Shown: one piece after another, positions 6,972-14,933 of the stretch
Layout of the letters: each line of letters begins with the position of its first letter
Numbering within the stretch: the first letter of the stretch is position 1
Position numbers and translations under genes: made by a program
Notes under the pieces: generated by a model
Told to the model about the DNA's origin: nothing
What the model saw: only the letters and a program-made list of their open reading frames with translations
Databases searched by the model: none
Assembly (NCBI GenBank): GCA_018262395.1
Contig: JAGSYM010000006.1
Coordinates: 1 to 15,011, forward strand
Source: Nitrospirota bacterium
GTDB taxonomy: Bacteria; Nitrospirota; Thermodesulfovibrionia; Thermodesulfovibrionales; SM23-35
Length of the DNA stretch: 15,011 nt
Direction: 5' to 3'

Positions 6972-8417
6972 TTAAATTTTGAACTGGAGATTCCACCTCA
7001 GGAATTGACCGCATTTCGCATTGTCGGCATAGAAATCCCCGGGGACAAAATACTCATACTGGAAAAAGCCATCGATATTTTTATTGAATTTGTGGGTAAG
7101 AAATAGCGTCGGAAGATGTCCTCTCTCATAACCATGGGCAAACATTCCCTTGTGCGGCGTCAGTGGCTGTGCCCATTCGTTCGCCCTCCAGTACTGATAT
7201 GATAAAGCTAACTTCGTGTCCGGTGTTAATTCCATAGTCACTTTTGCCATAAATAGCTGGGAATTTGACCAGTAAGCCGCAACCCCGTTAGCCTCTCGAT
7301 AGAACTCAAGGATGTATGTATAGATAAGGAGTTCATTCCAGTAAGGCTGCCTGGAATATAGGGGGTCAAAATTTTCGTTTTTATCGGTATCAGGATCGTC
7401 TCCGGATAGTGTAACAAAACGAAGCTCAAACTCAGGCTTTAGCTTCCAGTCTGCAAATTTACGGCTTCCAAAGATATATCCTCCGTATCCCTCTCTGTCT
7501 TGCCCTGAGTATCCACCAGCGGACTGATCTCCGTCATACTCTCCAATTTGATACGCGAATTCTCCTCCAAAGGTCCATGGACCGGAAGTATACACCGCCC
7601 GTGCTCCGACTGTATGCAGATCGAGTTCAGGAATGACCGGAGTAATCCGGGATGTAACCGGAACTTCCTCTTCCATTTTATAAACATAGTATGGTTCTAT
7701 ATTCAGCTTGTCACTCAGTTTATCTCTGCCATACACGACAAAAGCCTGTGAGTCTGATACGTCCAATATCTTCTTCTTGTTGTAATATGTTCCGCTATTT
7801 TCAATAGCCGTGCGCCAAGTCGGCAGATATGTGTCTTGAAACCGGTTTGTTATATAGACAAAATCCACATTGTGCTCCTGATTGATTCTCCATTTCGCCT
7901 TCGCTGCATTGAAGTAAAAAGTCCTCGATCCATCCTGAGGGGTTCCATCAGAGAATAAAAAACCCTCACCATACTTGTCCGTCGGGAAAAAATCCTGTCT
8001 GCCTATTTTGAGGTCAACCGGCAATCCAAAAACATTGTTCGCTTTGATATACAAATTATCAACAACACCCTCATTCTCATCCAGTTCTGTGAACTTGTTT
8101 CCCTTTGGGTCTCCTGAGTTACGTGGGTACAGGTGAGGACCCATATTATAGTAAACTTCACTGGTAAGCTTAAGGAATACACCAGTATCCTTATTAAAAT
8201 CAGCACTGCCCCAGAGAGATGTCTTGAAGCGGAAGAAATTATAATCGTAAGTAGTATTAGATTGTTCCATCGTTTTTAAATCCAGCAAATTATCCCATAT
8301 CTCCTGCCTGATTCTTTCCGAAGCGCCAAACTTGTAGGTTACTTCAGCATGCACTGCTGTAATAAAAAAGAAAGCTACTAACCACACTGTGAAACCAACT
8401 GCAATCCATTTTTTCAT
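6972..8417 (-). CDS. outer-membrane porin, alginate-export-like family
   Basis: The 481-residue protein starts with a clear Sec signal peptide (KK charge, hydrophobic core, V-H-A cleavage after residue 24). The mature part has alternating polar/aromatic stretches typical of a beta-barrel, ending in a strand-like LRWNLQFKI. Residues about 135-170, with LKIGRQ (136-141), Y-G-E-G-F-L and DGTPQDGSRTFYF (157-169), match the pattern I know from alginate-export-type porins common in Nitrospirota and related bacteria. In those genomes the family is broad and rarely exports alginate, so a general small-solute channel is more likely. It has a strong GGAGGGGG ribosome binding site. It lies 86 bases downstream of paaK, in the same direction, and ends at a strong terminator. 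No clear promoter or terminator is visible in the AT-rich gap before it, so co-transcription with the liv/paaK genes is possible. Confidence 0.8.
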   Translation of the reverse strand: MKKWIAVGFTVWLVAFFFITAVHAEVTYKFGASERIRQEIWDNLLDLKTMEQSNTTYDYNFFRFKTSLWGSADFNKDTGVFLKLTSEVYYNMGPHLYPRNSGDPKGNKFTELDENEGVVDNLYIKANNVFGLPVDLKIGRQDFFPTDKYGEGFLFSDGTPQDGSRTFYFNAAKAKWRINQEHNVDFVYITNRFQDTYLPTWRTAIENSGTYYNKKKILDVSDSQAFVVYGRDKLSDKLNIEPYYVYKMEEEVPVTSRITPVIPELDLHTVGARAVYTSGPWTFGGEFAYQIGEYDGDQSAGGYSGQDREGYGGYIFGSRKFADWKLKPEFELRFVTLSGDDPDTDKNENFDPLYSRQPYWNELLIYTYILEFYREANGVAAYWSNSQLFMAKVTMELTPDTKLALSYQYWRANEWAQPLTPHKGMFAHGYERGHLPTLFLTHKFNKNIDGFFQYEYFVPGDFYADNAKCGQFLRWNLQFKI

Positions 8418-8503
8418 CAGGTTCCCCCTCCTATTTAATAAAGATTTGCAAGAATACCATATCCACTATTTTTTTTAAACACTTTTATATATCCTGATAT
8501 CAT

Positions 8504-9802
8504 TTACAAGGATCTTCTGTCAACAACCCTTTTTACCCTTCCCTCGAACCTCTCAAGAGTCTGTTTCTCTACCGGTTTAACCTCCACAGATATGCCGAGT
8601 TCCGATGCGAGTCTCGATTTGATCCGTTCAATAAAATCTTTCTGTTTCCTGACCTGGTCGAAAAAGATCGACTCAGATACCTCCACAAGTACCGTCAGTT
8701 CATCAACTGCGGCCTTCCTGTCAAGAATTATTTGATAATGCGGCTCTGTTCCCTGAATCTCAAACAGCACCGACTCAATTTGAGTTGGGAAAATGGTGAT
8801 TCCCCGCAATATGATCATGTCATCTGTCCGTCCCATAACCTTGTTCATCCTGACAAATGTCCTGCCACAGGGACAGGGTTCACTGATGAGGCTCGTCAGA
8901 TCCCTGGTTCTGAACCGTATGACAGGGAATGCTTCCTTTGTAAGCGTCGTTATAACCAATTCACCTGTTTTCCCCTCAGGCAAAGGTTCGAGTGTTTCAG
9001 GATCGACAACTTCAACGAGAAAGTGATCTTCATTGATGTGGAGACCGTTCCTCTCATGACATTCCCCTGCAACTCCGGGACTCATCACTTCACTTAACCC
9101 GTAGTTGTCAGTAGCAACAATCTTGAGCTTTTCCTGCAATTCACGCCTCACGGCCTCAGACCATGGTTCTGCTCCGAAAAGCCCGTATTTGAGAGAAAGG
9201 GAGTTCACATTAATACCCATTTCTAAAATAGTATCAGCTATCGAAAGAGCATAACTCGGGGTACACATGAGTGCGGTTGTCTTGAAATCCTGCATTATTT
9301 TTATCTGCCGCCTCGCGTTAACGCTCGATATCGGTATTACGGAAGCTCCAATCCGTTCAGCTCCATAATGCAGCCCTAAGGCGCCGGTGAACAGTCCGTA
9401 ATCAAATGCAATCTGAACTATATCATTCTGCGTAACCCCCCCTGCAACAAGAATTCGTGCTGCGAGATTCGACCAGATCTTTATGTCATTACGGGTATAG
9501 CCAACGGCTGTAGCCATTCCGGTTGTACCGGAAGAAGTCTGAACCCTGACTACCTCGCGCAGGGGAACAGCAAACATACCATAGGGGTAACTCATCCTTT
9601 GGTCATCCTTTGAAGTAAAGGGCAATCTCCTTACGTCTTCAAGCGAACGGAAGGAATCGGGGTCAATTCCCAGTTCATCGAATTTTTTCCGGTAAAAAGG
9701 AACATTCATGTAGACTCTTAATAGCGTAGATTGCAGTCGCTCAAGCTGCAACTGCTGAAGAGCTTGCCTGCTAATGCATTCTTTCTCACCTTCCCAGTAC
9801 AT
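8504..9802 (-). CDS. paaK: phenylacetate-CoA ligase (aryl-acid CoA ligase)
   Basis: This is an ATP-dependent, AMP-forming ligase of the PaaK family that makes phenylacetyl-CoA, or a related aryl-acetyl-CoA, in the cytoplasm. The 432 residues match the family. The phosphate-binding loop SSGTTG is at 90-95, YGLSEVMSPGVAGEC at 234-248, and the adenylate-binding RFRTRD at 296-301. CPCGR (310-314) is the Cys-containing element common in PaaK, and GRTDDMIILRG (324-334) marks the hinge before the C-terminal domain. A GGAGGG ribosome binding site lies about 6 bases before the ATG. The gene is 27 bases downstream of livF. In many anaerobes PaaK paralogues sit with Liv transporters, an ACT protein and indolepyruvate ferredoxin oxidoreductase, where they interconvert aryl acids and aryl-CoA in aromatic amino-acid metabolism. 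That oxidoreductase is not in this window. Aryl specificity is inferred. Confidence 0.92.
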   Translation of the reverse strand: MYWEGEKECISRQALQQLQLERLQSTLLRVYMNVPFYRKKFDELGIDPDSFRSLEDVRRLPFTSKDDQRMSYPYGMFAVPLREVVRVQTSSGTTGMATAVGYTRNDIKIWSNLAARILVAGGVTQNDIVQIAFDYGLFTGALGLHYGAERIGASVIPISSVNARRQIKIMQDFKTTALMCTPSYALSIADTILEMGINVNSLSLKYGLFGAEPWSEAVRRELQEKLKIVATDNYGLSEVMSPGVAGECHERNGLHINEDHFLVEVVDPETLEPLPEGKTGELVITTLTKEAFPVIRFRTRDLTSLISEPCPCGRTFVRMNKVMGRTDDMIILRGITIFPTQIESVLFEIQGTEPHYQIILDRKAAVDELTVLVEVSESIFFDQVRKQKDFIERIKSRLASELGISVEVKPVEKQTLERFEGRVKRVVDRRSL

Positions 9803-9829
9803 ATATTCCCTCCGTGTTATTAAAAAACA

Positions 9830-10564
9830 TCAAATCTCGTAGTCAACATCCCTGCCTAAATAGGCTCTCTGGACATCCCTGTTCAAAAGGAGGTCTTCTG
9901 CAGGACCCTGGAGTATTATTCTCCCTGTTTCGAGAACATATCCCGTATGTGCAATCCTCAGCGCACTCCGCGCATTCTGTTCAACGAGAAGTACGGTAAG
10001 GCCATAGGTGTTCCTCAACTCAACGATATACCGAAAGATCTCTTTGATCACAATCGGCGCAAGTCCCATACTCGGTTCATCAAGTAACAGTAACTTTGGT
10101 CTTGCCATTAAGGCGCGGCCGATAGCAAGCATCTGCTGCTCTCCACCTGAAAGAGTTCCTGCAAGCTGCTTCTTCCGTTTCTTTAAGACAGGGAAAATTG
10201 AGTAAATCATTTCCATATCATTTTTAATGTCCGAACGCTTTTTCAGGGAATACCAGTTAAAAGAACCGAGAAGCAAATTGTCTTCAACGTTTAACGGCTT
10301 GAAAACAAGGCGTCCCTCGGGGACGTGAGAAATGCCGCTTTTTACTATCGCATCCGGTCTCAGTTTCGAAATATCACACCCATCGAATATCAAACTGCCA
10401 TTGCCCGACTTCATAAGGCCTGATATCGTTCGCAGGAGCGTTGTCTTGCCTGCCCCGTTACTTCCGATGAGTGTGACAATCTCCCCTTTGTTCACATGGA
10501 GAGAGACTCGCTTGATTGCATGAATCTTGCCGTAAAAGATGTCGACATTCTTAAGTATGAGCAC
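9830..10564 (-). CDS. livF: branched-chain amino-acid-type ABC transporter ATPase LivF
   Basis: This is one of two cytoplasmic ATPase subunits of a HAAT/Liv importer. It shows Walker A (GSNGAGKTT), the Q-loop region, signature LSGGEQQ, Walker B LLLLDEP followed by SMGL, and the H-loop equivalent LLVEQNA. I place the start at the GTG at 10564: it has GAGGGG about 6 bases upstream, gives an N-terminus V-L-I-L-K-N-V-D-I-F-Y-G typical of LivF, and overlaps the livG end by 14 bases. A start at 10609 would overlap livG by 59 bases and add an unusual basic extension. With the GTG start the protein is 244 residues, normal for the family. It is coupled to livG upstream and followed by paaK after 27 bases. 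Substrate class (branched-chain, aromatic amino acid or aryl acid) is not fixed by the ATPase. Confidence 0.95.
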   Translation of the reverse strand: MLILKNVDIFYGKIHAIKRVSLHVNKGEIVTLIGSNGAGKTTLLRTISGLMKSGNGSLIFDGCDISKLRPDAIVKSGISHVPEGRLVFKPLNVEDNLLLGSFNWYSLKKRSDIKNDMEMIYSIFPVLKKRKKQLAGTLSGGEQQMLAIGRALMARPKLLLLDEPSMGLAPIVIKEIFRYIVELRNTYGLTVLLVEQNARSALRIAHTGYVLETGRIILQGPAEDLLLNRDVQRAYLGRDVDYEI

Positions 10565-11339
10565 TATATCCCCTCGGCATCTCTTCTTCATCTCCGAGAT
10601 ATGCAACAATCACTTCCGGATTTTTCTGTACTTCAAGAGGTGTGCCGTCAGCAATTACCTCACCAAAATTAAGGACAGTTATCGAGTCACTTATCCTCAT
10701 CACAAGGTCCATATCGTGTTCGACGAGGACGACGGTTATCTTCAGATGGTTCCGTATTTTCTTAATGATTTCTCCGAGATCACGGGTTTCCTTCATATTT
10801 AATCCTGCAGCAGGTTCATCCAGAAGGACAAGTTGCGGTTCAGTAGCCAGAGCTCTTCCGATCTCTAAAATCCTTTGCTCTCCGATAGGAAGATTGGCGG
10901 CTAATTCATCTCTTCTGGGACTAAGGTTGATATACTCAAGAATCTTTGCGCTTTTTTCTTGTATTTCCCTCTCTTCCTTCATGACAGTTGGTAGCTTAAG
11001 CCCCGATGAAAAGAATCCCGACCTGGTTCTGGCATGCCGGCCAACCATAATATTTTCAATCACAGTCATATTTCCGAATAATTCTACATGCTGAAAAGTT
11101 CTTGATATACCCTTTCGGGCAATCCTTGTTGGAGTTAAGTGAAAAATCTTCTCGCTCAAAAAAAGAACTTCACCTTTATCCGGCTGATAGATACCGCTCA
11201 CAATGTTGAGAAGGGTAGTTTTCCCCGCACCGTTTGGCCCTATGAGTGCCTTAATCTCACCCTTCTTCACCTCACAACTGACATGTGACAGGGCAGTAAG
11301 TCCCCCGAAACTTTTCGATACATCCCTAATGCTTAGCAA
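10551..11339 (-). CDS. livG: branched-chain amino-acid-type ABC transporter ATPase LivG
   Basis: This is the second ATPase subunit of the Liv-type importer. It has Walker A GPNGAGKTT, a long insert after the Q-loop as in LivG, a degenerate signature LPIGEQR (the family commonly has LP-Y/G-G-x-QR rather than LSGGQ), Walker B LVLLDEP followed by AAGLN, and VLVEHDMD. Two in-frame TTG codons are possible starts (11345 and 11339). The AGAGG ribosome binding site is correctly spaced only for 11339, giving M-L-S-I-R-D-V-S. It overlaps the end of livM by 14 bases and its own 3' end overlaps livF by 14 bases, so the three cistrons look translationally coupled. The non-ATG start is unusual but consistent with its neighbours livF (GTG) and livH (TTG). 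Confidence 0.95.
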   Translation of the reverse strand: MLSIRDVSKSFGGLTALSHVSCEVKKGEIKALIGPNGAGKTTLLNIVSGIYQPDKGEVLFLSEKIFHLTPTRIARKGISRTFQHVELFGNMTVIENIMVGRHARTRSGFFSSGLKLPTVMKEEREIQEKSAKILEYINLSPRRDELAANLPIGEQRILEIGRALATEPQLVLLDEPAAGLNMKETRDLGEIIKKIRNHLKITVVLVEHDMDLVMRISDSITVLNFGEVIADGTPLEVQKNPEVIVAYLGDEEEMPRGYSAHT

Positions 11340-12276
11340 CCGCAAGACCTCTTAATTTTTTTATTTTTTCGATCATGATCGGAACCAATCCCCTCCTAAA
11401 AAACATAAGGGATAACGTCAGAATTAATCCGTACACCAGCACATCCAACTCTTCAAATCTTCTCAACAGTTCCGGCAAAACAGTGATCACCACCGCACCG
11501 ATAATAGCACCCCACAAATTCGTAATCCCCCCAACAATCACCATCGTGAGGACTAAGATAGAGTAAAATAACGAAAAACTACTCGGACTGATAAATGTCA
11601 CATAATGTGCATACAGACTGCCTGCCAGAGAAGCATACACTGCACTGAGGATAAAAACTTTTATTTTGAGTGTAACAACATTCAGCCCCATTGCATTGCA
11701 TGCCAACTCACTGTCATGAATTGCTCTCAATGCCCTTCCGGTCCTTGAACGAATGAGATTTATGGAAAAGAGCATTACCGCAGCAACAAGACTCCAGATC
11801 AGGTAAAAATATCCTGTTGTTGAATCTACGGTATACCCTAAGAAGCTGAAATGAGGTATATCTCCAAAACCTGACGGACCACCCGGGCCCCATTCATTGA
11901 GAATGACGTATATAATTTCGCCAAACCCAAGGGTGGCTACTGCCAGGTAATGTCCTTTTAATCTCAGGGCAGGGACTGCCAAGAGCACTGCAGCAATCCC
12001 GGCAGCAATCATTGCCAGGATTACACTGATCACGACAGGAAACCCTCCATGCAGGCTTAACATGGACGAGACATAGGCACCCACCCCATAAAACCCCGCT
12101 TGTCCTAAAGAGACCTGACCTGCATATCCCATGAGTATGCATAATCCTATTGCAACCAGGGCATTTATCCCCGAGAATATTCCCACCGTCAGTGTATAGG
12201 TGCTTCCCGATAGGACAGGCAGGAGGATAACCAGCACGATGAAAATGACAAATGCTATTAAATCCTCTTTTTTCAT
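11326..12276 (-). CDS. livM: branched-chain amino-acid-type ABC transporter permease LivM
   Basis: This is an inner-membrane permease subunit of 316 residues with 8 to 10 hydrophobic segments. The family-typical stretch GYAGQVSLGQAGFYGVGAY lies near residues 49-67, and an EAA-like loop with GRALRAIHDSELACNAMG, which contacts the ATPases, is in the middle. A later VGGITNLWGAIIGA is also characteristic of LivH/LivM permeases. The ATG follows the livH stop by 4 bases with no strong ribosome binding site, so translation is probably coupled to livH. That makes the livH frameshift relevant for LivM expression. LivM needs a partner LivH to form the channel. The gene is intact throughout. Confidence 0.95.
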   Translation of the reverse strand: MKKEDLIAFVIFIVLVILLPVLSGSTYTLTVGIFSGINALVAIGLCILMGYAGQVSLGQAGFYGVGAYVSSMLSLHGGFPVVISVILAMIAAGIAAVLLAVPALRLKGHYLAVATLGFGEIIYVILNEWGPGGPSGFGDIPHFSFLGYTVDSTTGYFYLIWSLVAAVMLFSINLIRSRTGRALRAIHDSELACNAMGLNVVTLKIKVFILSAVYASLAGSLYAHYVTFISPSSFSLFYSILVLTMVIVGGITNLWGAIIGAVVITVLPELLRRFEELDVLVYGLILTLSLMFFRRGLVPIMIEKIKKLRGLAVAKH

Positions 12277-12280
12277 GTAG

Positions 12281-13148
12281 TTAAAACTTTCTCAACTCGA
12301 GCATCGTCTTGCTGACAAATAATCCGGCAGGTTTAAAAAAGAGAATCAACAGGAGAATGATCAAGGCTATACCATCCTTCATCCCCGAATGAATGTATCC
12401 CGCAGTCATAGATTCGAGTATGCCGATAAGAAACCCCCCAATTACCGCACCCCTATTGCTCCCGAGTCCTCCCATTATTGCAGCACAAAATCCTTTCACC
12501 GCAAGCATAGGGCCTTTATCATATTCCATAAGGGAAATAGGAGTTATCGCCATGCCACCGATCGCACCAACGATACCACTCAATACAAAAGAAAACATGA
12601 CCATTCTGGACACATTAATTCCAACCAACTGAGCTGCGGTAGGATTTACTGCACAAGCAAGCATGGCTTTTCCAACAATAGTTTTCTTAAAGAAAAAAAA
12701 CAGTGAGACGATGCAGAATCCGGTAATCCCGATGACCCACAGAGTCTGTTGCTGGATGATTGCCCCGTAAACGTTCACCGGTTCTCCTTCGGTAAAAGAA
12801 GGGTAAACGTAGGGCTCTTTCCCAAAGCTGAACATTAAAACCCCTCGCAACAGAATTGAAACTGCAACAGTAATCATGATCATCAACATCAGATCCGGAT
12901 TTTTTAACGGTTTTATCGTCAGTCTCTCCATGAGGAGCCCGATGACCCCTGCTGTAACAATGGTAAACGCTACGGAGTGATTCGGAAAAAAACCACATCA
13001 TAAGACCACCAATCACGACAAATTCACCCTGGGCAAGATTTATGATAGATGTGGCGTTATAGGTAATATTGAAACCTATACCAACCAAGGCATAGACAGC
13101 CCCGACAGTAAGACCTGAAAAAAGGAATTGTAAGAAGACTGTAAGCAA
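12281..13148 (-). pseudogene. livH: branched-chain amino-acid-type ABC permease LivH, apparent frameshift
   Basis: LivH is the second permease of the importer. The N-terminal 52 or so residues (start TTG 13148: GLTVGAVYALVGIGFNITY, then INLAQGEFVVIGG) are in one frame, and the remaining part (from about 12985 to the TAA at 12281, with the VNPTAAQLVGIN loop and MGGLGSNRGAVIGG) is in another. The break is at a run of seven A on the plus strand (12986-12992). Removing one base joins the frames as W-F-F-P-N-H-S-V-A-F-T-I and gives a 288-residue protein, the normal LivH length, with no other defect. The first frame otherwise runs on with out-of-family sequence. It is therefore either a very recent mutation, a sequencing or assembly error in a homopolymer, or, less likely, corrected by slippage. 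The TTG start has no convincing ribosome binding site. Both flanking genes are intact. Confidence 0.88.
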
Positions 13149-13170
13149 ATTGCGATAGTGCCTGAAGGGA

Positions 13171-13200
13171 ATTGAGGGGATAGAAGATTATCCCCTCAAT
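13171..13200 (-). promoter_or_regulatory. intercistronic stem-loop between livK and livH
   Basis: Arms ATTGAGGGGATA (13171-13182) and TATCCCCTCAAT (13189-13200) are perfect 12-base complements with a 6-base loop, placed 13 bases after the livK stop. No T tract follows on the minus strand, so it is more likely a processing or 3'-end-stabilising hairpin, or a partial terminator, than a full terminator. Such structures after binding-protein genes usually keep the binding protein more abundant than the membrane subunits. Confidence 0.65.
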
Positions 13201-13213
13201 TGTTCAATCTATA

Positions 13214-14374
13214 TTATTTTAAAATTTCCCAATCACCGTTTTTCACCACGACCATCTCGAAGGCATCCTTGTCCAAACCGCAGTGGTCATTCGGTGACAT
13301 AGTAAAGATACCGCCTGTACCAGGCCAATTCCTGATGTTTGTCTCAATATAATCTTTAATCTTCTTTTTATCCGGACCCACTTTTTTCATTGCTTCTACG
13401 AGCATCATGATGGAATCATATGCATGCCCGCCAAACGTACCCGGCTCACTCTTATACCTTGCTTCATAATCTTGTGTATACTTTTTCAATAAAGCTTTCT
13501 GCGGGTGTTTATCGGGGAGCTTCTCCCATACAACCAGTCTCCCAAGTGGTGCTATAACTCCCTCCGCAGCCTTTCCCGCCAGCTCTATGTTCTTCTTGCT
13601 TCCCCAGCCATGGCTTTGATAGAGGGGGATTCCCATTTTCAGCGCATGCCAGTTTTTTGTCACAACTACCTGACCCGGCCCTACAGACCAGTTAATCACT
13701 GCCTGTGCGCCTGCTGCTTTAATTTTTGTAAGCTGTGTCGTCATATCCGAATCTTTTGGCCCATATTTTTCTTCTGCGACGATCGTCATGCCATATTTCG
13801 GTGCCATGTCAAGAAGTGCCTTTTTCCCGGCATCTCCAAAACCGGTTGATATGGTGATAATTCCCACCTTAGTTATTCCGTGCTTTTTCATATAGCCGTA
13901 GATCGCTTCAACTGCACTAACATCATACTGCGGAGTTTTGAAAACCCAGGTTCGATCCTTGACCGGCTGAGTTATCGGAGCTCCGGCTGCACAGGAAAGA
14001 AGCGGTGCGCTGGCACTATTCATAATAGGGACCAATGCCATTGATTCACCGGTAGTGGATGGCCCTATAATGGCTATCACTTTATCATTTTCAAGAAGTT
14101 TTTTGGCAGAGAGAACTGCCTGTGTTTCATCACTCTTTGTGTCTTCAATAATAATTTCCAGAGGATGTCCGTTTATCCCACCCGCTTTATTAATCTGCTC
14201 CTGGAGCATCAGTGCAGTGTTTTTTTCCGGCTCCCCCAGGAAAGAGGCAGCACCGGTAACCGCAAAGAGTGCTCCAATCTTATACGGATCTTTTGCATAA
14301 GCATTTACGAACAGAAGAGAAACAGACAATGCCACTACTAAGACTACGGCTAATCTTCTCATCGCCTTTTTCAT
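13214..14374 (-). CDS. livK: periplasmic amino-acid-type binding protein of the Liv ABC transporter
   Basis: The 386-residue protein is a type I periplasmic binding protein (Leu/Ile/Val-binding family). It has a Sec signal peptide with a basic start, a long hydrophobic core and an A-Y-A cleavage site after residue 27. No lipobox cysteine is present, so it should be soluble in the periplasm. The mature start KIGALFAVTGAASFLGEPEKN, the NKAGGINGHPLEI segment and IIGPSTTGESMALVPI are hallmarks of the family. The family also includes binders of aromatic acids, amides and urea, so the ligand is not fixed; neighbouring paaK makes an aromatic compound worth considering. An AAGGAGG ribosome binding site lies about 6 bases before the ATG, the strongest in the operon, as expected for a component needed in excess. 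Confidence 0.95.
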   Translation of the reverse strand: MKKAMRRLAVVLVVALSVSLLFVNAYAKDPYKIGALFAVTGAASFLGEPEKNTALMLQEQINKAGGINGHPLEIIIEDTKSDETQAVLSAKKLLENDKVIAIIGPSTTGESMALVPIMNSASAPLLSCAAGAPITQPVKDRTWVFKTPQYDVSAVEAIYGYMKKHGITKVGIITISTGFGDAGKKALLDMAPKYGMTIVAEEKYGPKDSDMTTQLTKIKAAGAQAVINWSVGPGQVVVTKNWHALKMGIPLYQSHGWGSKKNIELAGKAAEGVIAPLGRLVVWEKLPDKHPQKALLKKYTQDYEARYKSEPGTFGGHAYDSIMMLVEAMKKVGPDKKKIKDYIETNIRNWPGTGGIFTMSPNDHCGLDKDAFEMVVVKNGDWEILK

Positions 14375-14399
14375 GATATCCTCCTTTTATTGAATTATT

Positions 14400-14426
14400 C
14401 TGGGATTATTCAGTAATACTTCCCAG
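14400..14426 (-). promoter_or_regulatory. small stem-loop between ACT gene and livK
   Basis: CTGGGA (14400-14405) pairs with TCCCAG (14421-14426), and inside it TATT (14407-14410) pairs with AATA (14415-14418) around a CAGT loop. It lies in the 67-base gap just upstream of the livK ribosome binding site. There is no T tract, so it is not a standard terminator; an mRNA-processing or translational role is possible. This is the weaker of the two intercistronic hairpins. Confidence 0.35.
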
Positions 14427-14441
14427 TTCCTTTGCAATGTC

Positions 14442-14873
14442 TCATAACGCGGAGAGTTCTTCTCCTCCCAGGATTCTTACTCCGGCTTGCCGCAGTATAT
14501 CAATCGACTTTTCAAACTCATCAAAACGAAAAATAACAATGGCATTTTCTCCACTCTTTTCAACAAAGGCATACATATACTCTACGTTTATGCCTTCATC
14601 TTTTATGGTGTTGAGAATACCTGATAGTCCTCCCGGTTTATCCGGCACTTCAATTGCAATAACCTTCGTTTTTTCAACGGTAAAACCATAATCCTTCAAG
14701 ACCCGCCGCGCTTTTTCTGTATCATTAACAATAAGTCTTAATATCCCGAAATCAGCAGTATCAGCAAGATAAAGAGCCCTTATATTTATGGACGCTTCAG
14801 ACAGAACACGTGTCACTTCGGCAAGTCGTCCTGACTTGTTCTCAAGAAATATGGATATCTGTTCAACATGCAT
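14442..14873 (-). CDS. tandem ACT-domain protein, probable amino-acid-binding regulator
   Basis: The 143-residue product consists of two ACT domains in tandem. The first starts ISIFLENKSGRLAEVTRVLSE (about residues 6-26) and the second VIAIEVPDKPGGLSGILNTI (about 71-90). The K-S/P-G-R/G-L turn of each is where ACT domains bind small ligands, usually amino acids, at a dimer interface. There is no catalytic or DNA-binding domain. In other anaerobes, stand-alone double-ACT proteins of this kind are encoded next to PaaK, Liv transporters and indolepyruvate ferredoxin oxidoreductase, suggesting a regulatory partner for aromatic or branched-chain amino-acid metabolism. It appears to be the first gene of the operon: an AAGGTG ribosome binding site precedes the ATG and a candidate promoter lies just beyond. 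The fold is certain; the ligand and partner are unknown. Confidence 0.9.
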   Translation of the reverse strand: MHVEQISIFLENKSGRLAEVTRVLSEASINIRALYLADTADFGILRLIVNDTEKARRVLKDYGFTVEKTKVIAIEVPDKPGGLSGILNTIKDEGINVEYMYAFVEKSGENAIVIFRFDEFEKSIDILRQAGVRILGGEELSAL

Positions 14874-14906
14874 ATTTCACCTTATTTGAAAAACATCGAT
14901 ACACAG

Positions 14907-14933
14907 ATTATCACAATTGCAGCAAGAAAACAA
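14907..14933 (-). promoter_or_regulatory. candidate sigma-70 promoter of the ACT-liv-paaK operon
   Basis: On the minus strand, an extended -10 (TG-T-GATAAT, hexamer 14907-14912) is preceded after 15 bases by TTGTTT (14928-14933). Transcription would start near 14900, giving a leader of about 27 bases that includes the AAGGTG ribosome binding site of the ACT gene. The spacer is short, which the extended -10 could offset. The rest of the right edge (14934-15011) is AT-rich and I see no gene in it. Confidence 0.4.

Noticed and set aside
8418..8503. Promoter or terminator between paaK and the porin gene
   Set aside because: The gap is AT-rich with only weak -10-like matches and no stable hairpin; nothing reaches a reportable level.
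8732..9097. Plus-strand open frame of 121 codons
   Set aside because: It lies entirely antisense to the conserved C-terminal half of paaK and shows no protein-family features.
12986..12992. Programmed frameshifting in livH
   Set aside because: A run of seven is short for transcriptional slippage, and the LivH family has no known recoding; error or mutation is simpler, so it is not proposed as a mechanism.
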